A stretch of DNA of 64,000 nt, from NCBI RefSeq assembly GCF_010728155.1, contig NZ_AP022605.1, positions 3,286,001 to 3,350,000 on the forward strand. The letters are read 5' to 3'. This stretch comes from Mycolicibacterium doricum (GTDB lineage: Bacteria > Actinomycetota > Actinomycetes > Mycobacteriales > Mycobacteriaceae). This document shows positions 1 to 8,719 of this stretch, piece by piece. The position numbers and the translations under genes are program-made. Below the pieces are notes generated by a model, which worked only from the letters and a program-made list of their open reading frames with translations, searched no databases and was not told the DNA's origin. Every line of letters begins with the position of its first letter. Position 1 is the first letter of the stretch.

Positions 1-1
1 G

Positions 2-334
2 GCGATGCGCCGGGCCGACCTAGCGGCCGCGAGCTGGGATGCGCAGGTGACCGATGGCAAGGCGGTCAAGGAGTTCGCTGTCATCCACACCGACAAGGGG
101 CAGGCGGTCGACATCCTGCGCGATGAGCACGACGCCTCGGCGGTGGTGTTCCTCGGCGACGACGTGACCGACGAGAAGGCGTTCCGCCGGATGCGCCAGG
201 GCGACATCGGGGTCAAGGTCGGCCCCGGGGACACCGCGGCGGCTTACCGGGTGGACGATCCACGGGACGTGGCCGAGGTGCTCGAGTACCTGCTGGCGGT
301 CCGGCGGTGCGCTCAAGCCAGGAGCACCGGGTAG
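2..334 (+). CDS. otsB: Trehalose-6-phosphate phosphatase, C-terminal part (5' end outside window)
   Basis: This is the last 110 codons of an HAD-superfamily phosphatase that removes phosphate from trehalose-6-phosphate to give trehalose, a mycobacterial osmolyte and precursor of cell-wall glycolipids. The tail carries the HAD motif LGDDVTDE (acidic pair binding Mg2+) followed by the FRRM...GVKVG segment typical of OtsB. The reading frame is open from base 2, so the true start lies upstream of the window. It ends with TAG directly against the stop codon of the convergent LacI-type gene (no spacer). Identity rests on the HAD motif and the OtsB-like C-terminus; which OtsB paralogue it is cannot be told from this fragment. 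Confidence 0.85.
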   Translation, partial: AMRRADLAAASWDAQVTDGKAVKEFAVIHTDKGQAVDILRDEHDASAVVFLGDDVTDEKAFRRMRQGDIGVKVGPGDTAAAYRVDDPRDVAEVLEYLLAVRRCAQARSTG

Positions 335-1435
335 TCAGGCCGGCGGACCGGCGGTGCGGCCGCGCACCATGCGGGTGTCGAGGATGTCGACGACGGCCAG
401 ACCGTTGCGAGGCGGCTGGTGTAGTAGCCGGCCGGCGCGACGCCCCTTCTCCATGCTGGGTTGCACTACCGTGGTCAGGCCGCGGCGCACCGCGTCGGGA
501 ATCCCGTCGAACCCCGTGACCGTCATCTGACCGGGGACGTAGATACCGCGCGAACGCAGATGGTCCATCGCCGACAGGGCCAGTACGTCAGCCGTGCACA
601 TCAGTGCGGTCAGCCGCGGATTGGTGGCCAGTGCCACCTCGGCGGCGGCACCACCTGAGGTGGGCAGGTGCTCGTAGCTCTCGACGACCGTCACCGCACG
701 CCGGTCAAGGCCGGCCGCTGCTATCGCGTCGTACACGCCTCCGATGCGCTCACGCTGGACGTGAAATCGCGGTGTCCGTAGCGCCTCGGGGTCGGCGACA
801 GCGGGTTGCCGGCTACCGTCGGGCCGCTCGAGTCCGAGGCGCATCGTGAGCAACCCGATCTCCCGATGGCCAAGAGACAGGACATATTCGGTGAGCCCAC
901 GCATCGCCGCCCGGTCGTCGATGCCGACCCGGGAGGTGCCGGGAACGTCTCTGGGCTGGTCCACCACGACGACCGGCAGGTGCCGTTGCTGCACGACGGG
1001 CAGATACGGGTCGTCGTCACTGGCGGAGTAGATGACGAAACCGTCGACGCCTGCGGCCAGGACAGCCGCCGAACCGTCCTCCAGGGTGCGGTTCGGCCCG
1101 ACGGCGACCAGGAGCAGCCCCTGGCCGGCCTCCTCACAGGATTCGGCAAGGCCGGCAACGAAGTCCAACGCAGCGGGATCGCTGAAGGAATAGTTCAGCG
1201 GTTCGGTGATCATCAGTCCGACGGCACCGGCCCTGCGGGTGCGCAGCGACCTGGCCACCGGATCGGGTCCGGGGTAGCCAAGTCGCTTGGCGGCGGTGAA
1301 GATCCGCTCGCGCAGTTCGGCCGACAGCTGGTCGGGCCGGTTGTACGCATTGGAGATCGTGGTGCGGCTGACCTTCAGCTCCGCGGCGAGCGAGGCCAGG
1401 GTCGCGTGCCGCCGCGGCTCCGGACTCCTGGGCAT
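335..1435 (-). CDS. LacI-family transcriptional regulator
   Basis: A 366-aa regulator. Residues about 10-65 form the LacI helix-turn-helix (ATLASLAAELKVSRTTISNAYN) with the hinge segment, followed by a periplasmic-binding-protein-like effector domain (TSRVGIDDRAAMRGLTEYVLSLGHREIGLL; TALMCTADVLALSAMDHL) that normally senses a sugar or nucleoside. It reads in the same direction as the zinc ABC operon, 30 bases after the permease stop, so it may be co-transcribed with it; it is convergent with otsB. A LacI gene between otsB and znu genes matches my memory of the M. smegmatis arrangement. The effector is unknown; a trehalose-related sugar is only a guess from the neighbour. Confidence 0.85.
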   Translation of the reverse strand: MPRSPEPRRHATLASLAAELKVSRTTISNAYNRPDQLSAELRERIFTAAKRLGYPGPDPVARSLRTRRAGAVGLMITEPLNYSFSDPAALDFVAGLAESCEEAGQGLLLVAVGPNRTLEDGSAAVLAAGVDGFVIYSASDDDPYLPVVQQRHLPVVVVDQPRDVPGTSRVGIDDRAAMRGLTEYVLSLGHREIGLLTMRLGLERPDGSRQPAVADPEALRTPRFHVQRERIGGVYDAIAAAGLDRRAVTVVESYEHLPTSGGAAAEVALATNPRLTALMCTADVLALSAMDHLRSRGIYVPGQMTVTGFDGIPDAVRRGLTTVVQPSMEKGRRAGRLLHQPPRNGLAVVDILDTRMVRGRTAGPPA

Positions 1436-1465
1436 GGATTGGCACGTTAGCCGATGCGCCCGTCG

Positions 1466-2332
1466 TCAGGTCACCAGCACGCGGTCGGCCGACGACCGCA
1501 ATACGCGTTCGACAGTCCACACCGCGGCCCAGACGCCGCACGCGATCGTGACGATGACGAAACTCGGCGGAGCGTTGAACATGGCCGACAACGCAAGACC
1601 CACCCACACCGCGACCAGGTTGATCGCCGTCGACAGCGCGATCGCCGCCGCCGGCCTGGCAGTCAACATGATCGCCGCCGCCGCGGGCGTCACGACCAAC
1701 GCGAACAGCAGCAGTGTCCCGACCGCCTGCACGGCCATTGTCACCGTGAGGCCGAGCAGCACCATGAACACCACCGAAAGGCCGCGCACCGGTACGCCCT
1801 TGGCATCGGCCACCTGAGCGTTCACGGAGGCGAACAACAGCGGCCGGTAGATCACGCCGATACCCGCCGACAGCACACCGAGCAGCACCGCGAACGACAC
1901 GATCTGCTCTCCGGTGATGGCCAGTAGGTTTCCGAACAGCACGTTGGTCATCGTGCTGGAGTTGCGCGTCGCCAGAGAGTTGAACAGCAATCCGAGGCCG
2001 GTCGCCATCGCCAATACCGTTCCGGTCGCGACCTCTCGGTCGGCCGCCCGCCGGCCCAGCGCGCCGATCACCAGGGCACCGCCGATGCAGAACGCCCCGA
2101 GGCCCAGAGCGACCGGGAGCCCGAGAAGCACCGCGCCCGTCGCGCCGGGCAGGCCGATGTGGGCGAGCGCGTGCGCGGCGAACGCGGTGTTGCGCACGAC
2201 GACGAAGTAGCCGATCAGCCCGGCGGCCAACGCGACGATGGTGCCGCCGAGAAGTGCGTTTCGCATGAACGCCGACGTCAGGATCTGCCACCAGTTCTCC
2301 TGGTAACTCAGCGCCAACGCGGTCGTGGTCAT
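1466..2332 (-). CDS. znuB: Zinc/manganese-type ABC transporter permease
   Basis: A 288-aa ABC-3 family integral membrane protein (ZnuB/MntB type) with about eight hydrophobic segments, e.g. GGTIVALAAGLIGYFVVVRN near the N-terminus and LALSAMFNAPPSFVIVTIAC near the end. It carries the family signature around AFAAHALAHIGLPGATGAV, equivalent to the loop contacting the ATPase. The frame is open much further upstream, but the ATG at 2332 is chosen because it overlaps the ATPase stop by four bases (ATGA), a translational-coupling arrangement. It forms the membrane channel for the znuC ATPase and znuA binding protein encoded upstream in the same operon. Confidence 0.88.
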   Translation of the reverse strand: MTTTALALSYQENWWQILTSAFMRNALLGGTIVALAAGLIGYFVVVRNTAFAAHALAHIGLPGATGAVLLGLPVALGLGAFCIGGALVIGALGRRAADREVATGTVLAMATGLGLLFNSLATRNSSTMTNVLFGNLLAITGEQIVSFAVLLGVLSAGIGVIYRPLLFASVNAQVADAKGVPVRGLSVVFMVLLGLTVTMAVQAVGTLLLFALVVTPAAAAIMLTARPAAAIALSTAINLVAVWVGLALSAMFNAPPSFVIVTIACGVWAAVWTVERVLRSSADRVLVT

Positions 2333-3102
2333 GAGCTCCTCCGCACATAGAGGTCGCCCTTCGGGGTGCGCACCACTTCGACGGCCGCACCGTAAAGGTG
2401 GGTGAGCAGTTTCTCGTCGACCACCCCGTCGAGAGCGTCGTAGTGCGGATGTCCGTCGAGCAGGTAGATCGCTCCGGTCAGGATGGGCAGCAGCGGGTTC
2501 AGATCGTGCGCGACGACCAGCACGGTGACGCCGAAGTCTTCGTTGACCCTCTTCACCAGCGCGACGAGTTCGTGCTGGCTGCGCATATCGAGCGCAGCCA
2601 GCGGTTCGTCGAGGATGAGCATCTTGGGGCGGCCGACCAGTGCCTCGGCGAGTGCGATTCGCTGACGCTGCCCGCCCGACAGTTGGGAGAGCCGCCGGTC
2701 GGCGATCTCCGTCGCGTCGACTGCGGCCAGCACTGTAGCGACGCGCTCGCGGTCCTGCCGCGACGCCCGGCCCAGCCCCCACCGGTGCCCGTTGAGGCCG
2801 AGCATGACGGCATCCCGGGCGCGGACGGCCTCCCCGGCGTTCGATCCGTAGTTCTGCGGGACATAACCGATCTGACCGTTGAGCGCCCCGGGCGGTCTGC
2901 CGAACACCTCGACACGACCGGCCGACGGCGGTAGCAGGCCGAGCACCACCTGCAGCAGGGTGGTCTTGCCTGCCCCGTTGTTGCCGATGACTGCGACGAC
3001 ACCGCCCGCGGGGACGTCGAAGTCGGCCTCCGACCAGACGGTGCGACGCCCCCGGACCACGCTGACGTCACGGAACGTCAGCGCCGGATCACCCGCCGAC
3101 AC
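2329..3102 (-). CDS. znuC: Zinc/manganese-type ABC transporter ATP-binding protein
   Basis: A 257-aa ABC ATPase. Walker A GNNGAGKT at about residues 40-47, Q-loop at YVPQNYG, signature LSGGQRQR, Walker B MLILDEP and switch His in VLVVAHD are all intact, so it should hydrolyse ATP. It starts with GTG and overlaps the end of the binding-protein gene by 14 bases; its stop overlaps the permease start. Position between a metal-binding lipoprotein and an ABC-3 permease, with a Zur-like operator ahead of the operon, indicates high-affinity zinc uptake. Manganese cannot be excluded from sequence alone. Confidence 0.9.
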   Translation of the reverse strand: MSAGDPALTFRDVSVVRGRRTVWSEADFDVPAGGVVAVIGNNGAGKTTLLQVVLGLLPPSAGRVEVFGRPPGALNGQIGYVPQNYGSNAGEAVRARDAVMLGLNGHRWGLGRASRQDRERVATVLAAVDATEIADRRLSQLSGGQRQRIALAEALVGRPKMLILDEPLAALDMRSQHELVALVKRVNEDFGVTVLVVAHDLNPLLPILTGAIYLLDGHPHYDALDGVVDEKLLTHLYGAAVEVVRTPKGDLYVRRSS

Positions 3103-4111
3103 CGAGCGCCTCGGCCAGCGTGGACAGTTGGTCCACCTGCCAGGACTGGAACGAGGAAGCGCCGGGCGGCACGGATTCGGTCACCTCGACGACCGGTACC
3201 CCAGCCTGTTCGGCAGCGGCGCGGATCCGTTGCGGCACAGAACCTTCTGTCTGGACGTTATAGATGAGGACGTCGACCCCTCGGCCATTCAGCAGCCGTA
3301 GGAAGGCGTCGAGGTCAGCGGGTGAGGGATCGGTCTCGTTCGCGGAGGTGACCTGATAGCCCTCCGGGGTACGGTTCACCAGCCCGACGGCGGCAGCCAT
3401 GTCGTCGAACACGCTCTCGGTCGCGGCGTAGGTCTTGCCTGCGGCAGTGGCCTTGATGGATTCGATGACCCGGTGGTAGGGCGCGAGAGCGTCTCCGAAT
3501 TGGGTCCCGCGTCCGTCGAAGTAGCCGGCGGCCTCCGGCGCGAGTATTCGGAGTTCGGCGGTGACCGCGTCAGCGACGGCCGTCACCGCGGCGGGGTTGT
3601 ACCAGGCGTGCGGGTTCGCCTCGCCGGCATGGTCGTCGCCCTCGCCGGCGGGCTCCTCGCCCCCGGGCGCAGGATCTTCACCTTCATGTGCATGGTCGTC
3701 GGAGGCGCTGACCTCGAGCGCGTTCACGACCGGAGCGGCCGCCGCCGAACTCGCCGCGAGTTTGGTGGCCCATTCGTCGTAGTGACCGCCGTTGACCACG
3801 ACCAGTTGAGCGCTCTCGAAGAGCGCCGCGTCCTTGGGTGCGGGTTCGAAGTCATGCGGGTCGACCGCGGAGCTGGCCAGAACGGTGGTGACCTCAGCGC
3901 AGTCTCCCCCGAGTTGGGAGACGATGCCACCCCACTGGTCGACGCTCACCACCACCGACACCGGCTCCGTCGGGCAGTCGCCGGGTGCCTGTGTGCTCGG
4001 CGCCGCCGCATCGTCGCCTCCAGAGCAGGCGGTCATGGCCAGAGGGATGAGCACCGCAAAGCCGGCGGCCAGGAGGTAGGAACCGGTGCCGCGCCGGGCG
4101 TTGATCATCAT
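3089..4111 (-). CDS. znuA: Metal-binding lipoprotein of zinc ABC transporter
   Basis: A 340-aa cluster A-1 (ZnuA/TroA) solute-binding lipoprotein. The N-terminus has a signal peptide ending in the lipobox MTAC, so Cys should be lipidated outside the membrane. Candidate metal ligands are His in NGGHYDEW and NPHAWYNP and a Glu/Asp pair near ATESVFDD; between them lies the His/Asp/Glu-rich loop (DDHAHEGEDP ... DDHAGE) typical of zinc-specific members. The frame is also open to a GTG at 4153, but the ATG at 4111 is preferred: a -10-like TATCAT (4123-4118) ends six bases upstream, the spacing expected for a leaderless mycobacterial mRNA, and the operator overlaps that hexamer. Confidence 0.87.
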   Translation of the reverse strand: MMINARRGTGSYLLAAGFAVLIPLAMTACSGGDDAAAPSTQAPGDCPTEPVSVVVSVDQWGGIVSQLGGDCAEVTTVLASSAVDPHDFEPAPKDAALFESAQLVVVNGGHYDEWATKLAASSAAAAPVVNALEVSASDDHAHEGEDPAPGGEEPAGEGDDHAGEANPHAWYNPAAVTAVADAVTAELRILAPEAAGYFDGRGTQFGDALAPYHRVIESIKATAAGKTYAATESVFDDMAAAVGLVNRTPEGYQVTSANETDPSPADLDAFLRLLNGRGVDVLIYNVQTEGSVPQRIRAAAEQAGVPVVEVTESVPPGASSFQSWQVDQLSTLAEALGVGG

Positions 4112-4116
4112 CCGAT

Positions 4117-4135
4117 AATGATAACCGTTTGCATT
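4117..4135 (-). promoter_or_regulatory. Zur-like palindromic operator and leaderless promoter of znuACB
   Basis: On the minus strand the 19-mer AATGCAAACGGTTATCATT is an imperfect palindrome (7 of 9 arm pairs match; core AACGGTT). Sequences of this form (AT-rich arms around a central AACGGTT-like core) resemble the operators of the zinc repressor Zur in mycobacteria. It overlaps a -10-like TATCAT placed six bases before the znuA ATG, so bound repressor would block RNA polymerase. Zur itself is not in the window. Confidence 0.72.
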
Positions 4136-4149
4136 GCTTCTAGCGACAC

Positions 4150-4655
4150 TCACCGTGCCTCGTCCGCGGTCAGGGTGGGCAACACGCCCCGGTAGAGGCC
4201 GTCATGGCGGATGTTGACGTCACCGTACGGCGAGGTGGCGTTGCCGTCTTGAGCGCGTACCCGCTCGCCTTCCAGGCCGCCAGCCCACCGTCGAGGATGC
4301 GCACGTCCGCGAGGCCGGCAGCCGTGAGCACCCACCATGCGCGCGCCGATCCGGCTCGGTTCCAGTCCTCCTACACCACCGTGAGTACACCCTCGCTGAT
4401 TCCCCACCGGCGCGCGGCGGCTTGCACCGCGGCGCCCGTGGGCAGCGGGCGGCGTCCCGGCCCAGGCACCGTGTGGTCGGACAGCTCGTCTTCGAGCGAG
4501 ACGTAGACGGCGCCGGGCAGGTGCCCCTCTCCATAGGTAGCGCGGCCGTCGGGCCGGGTGAGCTGCCATCGCACGTCGAGCACGGTGGTTCGCTGGCCTT
4601 CGCCGAGGCGTCGCTCGAGTTCCGCTGAGGTGATCAGGATGTCGCCACGTGTCAC
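4150..4655 (-). pseudogene. Rhodanese-type sulfurtransferase, broken
   Basis: The first 94 codons encode a rhodanese N-terminal domain (LITSAELERRL ... VLDVRWQL ... GHLPGAVYVSLEDEL). At 4371-4373 an in-frame TAG sits where relatives have Tyr; the same frame continues with [19 protein letters not shown] and [16 protein letters not shown], so the gene was read through there originally. Near 4215-4235 the homology moves to another frame ([14 protein letters not shown] ... TADEAR) and then stops. The second, catalytic rhodanese domain of about 150 residues is absent, lost at the boundary with the znu promoter. A nonsense codon, a frameshift and a 3' truncation make a functional enzyme very unlikely. 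Confidence 0.82.
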
Positions 4656-4686
4656 GCCTCGATCGTCGCATCTTAGGCTGACCGGT

Positions 4687-5331
4687 GTGACCGACCACGC
4701 GTTCAGCGGCGACGAGCGCCGCGCCGTCTACCGGGCGATCACCGAGCGTCGCGATATGCGGCGGTTCGTGCCTGATGAGCAGGTACCCGAGGATGTGCTG
4801 TCGCGAATTCTGGCCGCCGCGCATGCCGCACCCAGTGTCGGCCTGATGCAGCCGTGGCGGTTCATCCGCATCACCGACACGCAGTTGCGCCGCGACATCC
4901 ATGGCCTGGTCGACGAGGAGCGCCAGCACACCGCCGCGGCGCTGGGTGACCGCGGTGACGATTTCCTCGCGCTCAAAGTGGAGGGCATCCTGGACTGCGC
5001 TGAGCTGTTCGTGGTGGCCCTGCGCGACGGACGAAGTGTCCATGTGTTCGGCAGGCGCACACTGCCGCAAATGGATCTCGCCTCAGTGGCTTGCGCCATT
5101 CAGAACATGTGGCTGGCTGCGCGGACCGAAGGCATCGGCATGGGCTGGGTGTCCATCTTCGACCCACGCAGACTCGCGGGCCTGCTCGAGATGCCGGACG
5201 GCGCAGACCCCGTGGCGGTGATCTGCCTGGGACCGGTGCCCCAATTCCCCGACCGCCCTGTGCTCGAACTCGACCAGTGGGCGTTCGGACGCCCGGTGGC
5301 CGAATTCGTCACGGAAAACCGTTGGGAATGA
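4687..5331 (+). CDS. bluB: 5,6-dimethylbenzimidazole synthase (BluB)
   Basis: A 214-aa nitroreductase-fold enzyme that breaks down reduced FMN to 5,6-dimethylbenzimidazole, the lower ligand of cobalamin. Diagnostic features are the N-terminal ERRDMRRF flavin-contact motif, AAHAAPSVGLMQPWRF, the RTLPQMDLASVACAIQNMWLAARTEGIGMGWVS lid/helix region and GPVPQFPDRPVLE near the C-terminus. The GTG at 4687 is chosen because it starts the conserved region at the family's usual length; the upstream open frame lies in the antisense of the rhodanese pseudogene. It is the only clearly intact gene between two decayed ones, which suggests selection to keep the B12 function. Confidence 0.9.
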   Translation: MTDHAFSGDERRAVYRAITERRDMRRFVPDEQVPEDVLSRILAAAHAAPSVGLMQPWRFIRITDTQLRRDIHGLVDEERQHTAAALGDRGDDFLALKVEGILDCAELFVVALRDGRSVHVFGRRTLPQMDLASVACAIQNMWLAARTEGIGMGWVSIFDPRRLAGLLEMPDGADPVAVICLGPVPQFPDRPVLELDQWAFGRPVAEFVTENRWE

Positions 5332-5341
5332 GCGTCGCTCA

Positions 5342-5828
5342 GTGGTGGTGTCCGACGGCTCCGCTGAGCTCGTTGGGTGTCTGCTCGAGCGGGGTGGACG
5401 CACAAGATCGAGGTCTTCGACGCCGGGTGCGGGCCGACCTGCGTGCGGCCGAACAGGCCCGGCGGGTCCGCTATGCCGCGAGGGCCATCGCGGCGCCACC
5501 ACAGCCGTTCGACGCCGTCACGGCCGAGCAGCCAGCGTCGAGCTGGCCGGGCTCGGCCAGCAGCTCGTGGGCAGAAGGCACCAAGCTGGTGAGTACGGCG
5601 ATCAACCACAATGTGCTTTTCGAGCCCGATGACCACAACGTCGCCGAAGGCTGGAGCGTCGTGGTCAAGGGTGTGGCCCGGATCCTGCACGATGCCGACG
5701 AACTGGCCGAAGCCGAACGCGCGCAATTGCTTCCGTGGACCTCGACGGTCAAGCAGCACTATGTCCGGATTCGCCCGCTGGGCGTCACCGGACGACGGTT
5801 CGTCTTCGGCGCCGGGATAGTGCGCTAA
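5342..5828 (+). pseudogene. Pyridoxamine 5'-phosphate oxidase-like (PPOX) protein remnant
   Basis: From about 5580 to the TAA at 5828 one frame encodes GTKLVSTAINHNVLFE ... EGWSVVVKGVARILHDADEL ... VKQHYVRIRPLGVTGRRFVFG, the C-terminal half of a split-barrel PPOX-domain protein of the kind common in actinobacteria. The N-terminal half is recognisable only in other frames (SAELVGCLLERG near 5360 resembles the first helix, normally followed by a GRV.RLA strand). No start codon with a ribosome-binding site precedes an intact domain. I read this as a frameshifted remnant of a flavin/F420-binding protein; a short expressed C-terminal product is unlikely. Confidence 0.6.
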
Positions 5829-6148
5829 CCGACGTGGTGCACCTCTGCACTCGCCGCCGCGGCCGCCTCCGCCTGGCGGGGGCTCTCCCCACGGCGCTTG
5901 ATGCCGAGCAGTATGCCGCGGGTGAGCATTGCCCTCGGCGGCCCGAACAGTTCGGCGAGCATGACCTCGCCGGGGTGCCGCAGTCCGAGCCGGGATCTGA
6001 TCAGGAACTGGCAGCGGTCGGCCCCGCGGGGCATCAGATGGAACGACCACACCGCAGTCCAGGGCACTCCCGGCGGTTCGGCGAACAGCACGACGGTCTT
6101 TCCCTCCACGAGTTCGGCGACCCGCATCTCGATACCGTGCTCCAACAT
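5825..6148 (-). pseudogene. SRPBCC-type protein, C-terminal fragment
   Basis: A 107-codon frame encoding MLEHGIEMRVAELVEGKTVVLF ... CQFLIRSRLGLRHPGEVMLAELFGPPRAMLTRGILLGIKRR. This matches the last two thirds of the ligand-binding START/SRPBCC proteins that mycobacteria carry, which usually run about 170-200 aa and begin with a segment on solvent or cell-size scaling. That N-terminal segment is missing: upstream sequence passes directly into the end of the P-type ATPase gene 33 bases away. The fragment marks the left edge of a probable insertion (6182-9808). Could be translated from the ATG at 6148, but a half domain is unlikely to fold normally. Confidence 0.6.
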
Positions 6149-6181
6149 GCGTTCCAGCCTGCCCGGTCACACCAAGCGCGA

Positions 6182-8695
6182 CTAGGGCCGGTAGTTCCTT
6201 TGCCGTTGCCGCCGTAGCCGTTTGTACGCCGCATCCACGACGACGACCGCCGGTATGGCGCAGAGCGCGACGGTGAAGCCGGCGACCGACGGACCGGCCT
6301 GCCCGAGCAGGCGTGCGACCGGGGGAACGTAGAGCAGGATCACCAGGACGGCCAACTCGGCGGCGATCGCCGCCACCAGCAGCCGGTTCGTCCGCACCGA
6401 CACCGCCCACGCCGGTCGGGTGGCGCTGCGGCACGCGAACGCATTCGCCACCTGACCGAGCACGATTGCGGCGAACGCCGCGCCCGACGCGGTCACAAGG
6501 GGTTGTCCACCGGGGAACTGATCACCCGGGCGCCATCCGTCCGCGACGAAGGTCGCGAGGAAGGCGAGGAGCGCGACGGCGGCCTCGACGGGCCCCAGGA
6601 CACCGAAGGCACGAATCACCACGGAACGGTCCAGTAGGTGGCCCCGCACCGCAGGTTTGTCCAGGGTCCGCCTGTCGGGTGGCTCGGCGCCCAGCGCCAG
6701 GGCGGGGAACACGTCGGTGCCGATGTCGAGGGCGAGCACCTGCAGCACACCGATCGCCAGGGGGAAGTGACCGGCGCTCAACGCCCACACGATGAACGGC
6801 GCGAGTTCGGCGACGTTGTCCGCGAGGTGGTAGGTCAGGAACCGGCGAATGTTGGTGAATGTCGACCGACCCTGTTCGATAGCCGCGACGATCGTCTCGA
6901 AGTTGTCGTCGAGCAGCACGACGTCAGCGGCTTCCCGCGCGACATCGGTACCGGACCTGCCCATCGCGACCCCGATCGCGGCCTCGCGCAACGCCGGTGC
7001 GTCGTTGACACCGTCGCCCGTCATCGCGACGATGTGACCTCGGCGTTGCAGGGCCCGCGCGATGTCCAATTTGGTCTCGGGGTCCACCCGCGCCACCACG
7101 ACCCCGTCCCGGTCGAGCAGGCGACCAAGCTCGTCGAGGCCGTGCGGCAGCTCAGCGCCGAGAAGCACCGGCCCGTCACCGATCAGCCCGATCTCCCGGG
7201 CGATCGCCTCCGCGGTTCCCGGGTGGTCACCGGTGATCATCGCGACGCGGATGCCGGCGCGCCGGCAAGTCGCTATCACCGACTCGACACCAGGACGCGG
7301 CGGATCGTGGAGCGCCACCATGCCGACCAAATCGAGACCCTGCTCCGCGGCCTCCGCAGAAGCGGGAAGGGGTTCGTCTGCGCGGAGGTCGCGCATCGCC
7401 ACCGCCAGCACCCGCAGTCCGCGCCCGGTCAGGCGCTGCAGCGCGTCGTCGGCACCAGCGGTGTTGCGGCACAGCGCAAGAACCGCGTCGGGCGCCCCTT
7501 TGACCAGCACCCGCCGGCCGACGACGACCGACATCCGCCGCCGTCGCGCGTCGAACGGGAACCGGCACTGTTCATGGTCGGTGTCGACCGGTGACCCGAC
7601 GGCGCCGACCCGCCGGGCGAAGGCGTCCAGAGCCGCCTCCATGGGGTCGCCGCGGGGCAGCCAGACACCGTCGCAGAGCTCGATGCGCCCCGAAGAGCAC
7701 CGGCGCGCCACCGACGCCATTTCCCCAAGCGCCGCAAGGGTCCCGGGCGCACAATCCACGGTGCCGTTCGGTTGATAACCTTCACCGACGACGGTGGCCG
7801 AGCCGACGGGCGTCCACGCCTCGACGACCGACATCTCGTTCCTGGTCAACGTCCCCGTCTTGTCGGTGCAGATGACGGTGGTCGAACCCAACGTCTGCAC
7901 CGCCTCGAGGTGGCGAACCAGCGCATGTCGTCGCGCCATCCGCTGCGCCCCCATGGCCAAAGACAACGTGACCGTGGGAAGCAGGCCCTCCGGGACCACT
8001 GCGACGGTCACCCCGACGGCGAACAGGAATCCTGCCGAGGGAGGCATGCCGACGAACAGGGCAACGGCGAAGAACGCGGCCCCGACCGCCATGGCGACCA
8101 GCGCGATGACACGGGAGACGCGGGAGAGTTCCCGACGCAGAGGTGTCGGCATGCGCCCGTGCTCGGAGGTGAGGTCGGCGAGCTGGGCCAACCTGGTGCG
8201 ACCCCCGGTGCGGGTGACGACGGCGCGCGCCTCCCCCTCCACGACGAAGCAGCCGGCGTGCAGCTGATCACCGGGGCGGGGATGCTCGGGCACACTCTCC
8301 CCCGTCAACGCCGAGGTGTCCACCGCCAGCGCCACAGCGTCGAGGACGGTGGCATCGGCCGATATCCTGTCGCCTTCGGCGAGCACCACGACGTCGCCGA
8401 CCACCAGATCGTCCGCCGTGACGGGCCGCCTCAGCCCATCCCTCACCACGGTCACCTGCCGCGGAAGCATGTCGCGCAGCCCCTCGGCGGCGTGCTGCGC
8501 CCGCTCTTCTTGAGCGAAGGCGAAAAGTCCATTGAGTACCACCACGATCAGGATCGCGACACCCAGCTGCGGGAGCCCAGCCACGAACGCCAGCCCGCTG
8601 GCCGACCAAAACAGCAACGCGAAGAAATGCACGAGTTGCGCCGCCCGACCTCGCCTCGGTCGGCAAATCTCACCTAAGCAGGCGATGCGGTGCAC
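6182..8695 (-). CDS. P-type cation-transporting ATPase (P2-like), short N-terminus
   Basis: An 837-aa ion pump. All catalytic P-type motifs are intact: actuator loop LTGESVP, phosphorylation site CTDKTGTLT, KGAPD in the nucleotide-binding domain, and the hinge MTGDGVNDAPAL. The M4 segment VPEGLLPTVTLSLAMGAQRMARRHALVRHLEAV is of the P2 (Ca2+, Na+/K+-like) class rather than a heavy-metal CPC class, and there is no N-terminal heavy-metal domain. The first residues (from a GTG at 8695) join almost directly to AAQLVHFFALLFWSASG, the first membrane helix; relatives have about 50 more residues (cation-ATPase N-domain) before it. The start may be wrong, or the gene 5'-truncated. A DosR-like box lies 25-44 bases upstream. 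Confidence 0.8.
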   Translation of the reverse strand: MHRIACLGEICRPRRGRAAQLVHFFALLFWSASGLAFVAGLPQLGVAILIVVVLNGLFAFAQEERAQHAAEGLRDMLPRQVTVVRDGLRRPVTADDLVVGDVVVLAEGDRISADATVLDAVALAVDTSALTGESVPEHPRPGDQLHAGCFVVEGEARAVVTRTGGRTRLAQLADLTSEHGRMPTPLRRELSRVSRVIALVAMAVGAAFFAVALFVGMPPSAGFLFAVGVTVAVVPEGLLPTVTLSLAMGAQRMARRHALVRHLEAVQTLGSTTVICTDKTGTLTRNEMSVVEAWTPVGSATVVGEGYQPNGTVDCAPGTLAALGEMASVARRCSSGRIELCDGVWLPRGDPMEAALDAFARRVGAVGSPVDTDHEQCRFPFDARRRRMSVVVGRRVLVKGAPDAVLALCRNTAGADDALQRLTGRGLRVLAVAMRDLRADEPLPASAEAAEQGLDLVGMVALHDPPRPGVESVIATCRRAGIRVAMITGDHPGTAEAIAREIGLIGDGPVLLGAELPHGLDELGRLLDRDGVVVARVDPETKLDIARALQRRGHIVAMTGDGVNDAPALREAAIGVAMGRSGTDVAREAADVVLLDDNFETIVAAIEQGRSTFTNIRRFLTYHLADNVAELAPFIVWALSAGHFPLAIGVLQVLALDIGTDVFPALALGAEPPDRRTLDKPAVRGHLLDRSVVIRAFGVLGPVEAAVALLAFLATFVADGWRPGDQFPGGQPLVTASGAAFAAIVLGQVANAFACRSATRPAWAVSVRTNRLLVAAIAAELAVLVILLYVPPVARLLGQAGPSVAGFTVALCAIPAVVVVDAAYKRLRRQRQRNYRP

Positions 8696-8719
8696 ATCGC
8701 CGGACGAACGGCCCCCATC

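Noticed and set aside
4150..5070. 306-codon minus-strand frame spanning bluB and the rhodanese remnant
   Set aside because: Mostly antisense to bluB; only its last 30 codons belong to the rhodanese remnant.
5100..6434. 444-codon minus-strand frame across the PPOX and SRPBCC remnants
   Set aside because: Low-complexity Arg/Gly/Ala sequence, antisense to recognised remnants; not a gene.
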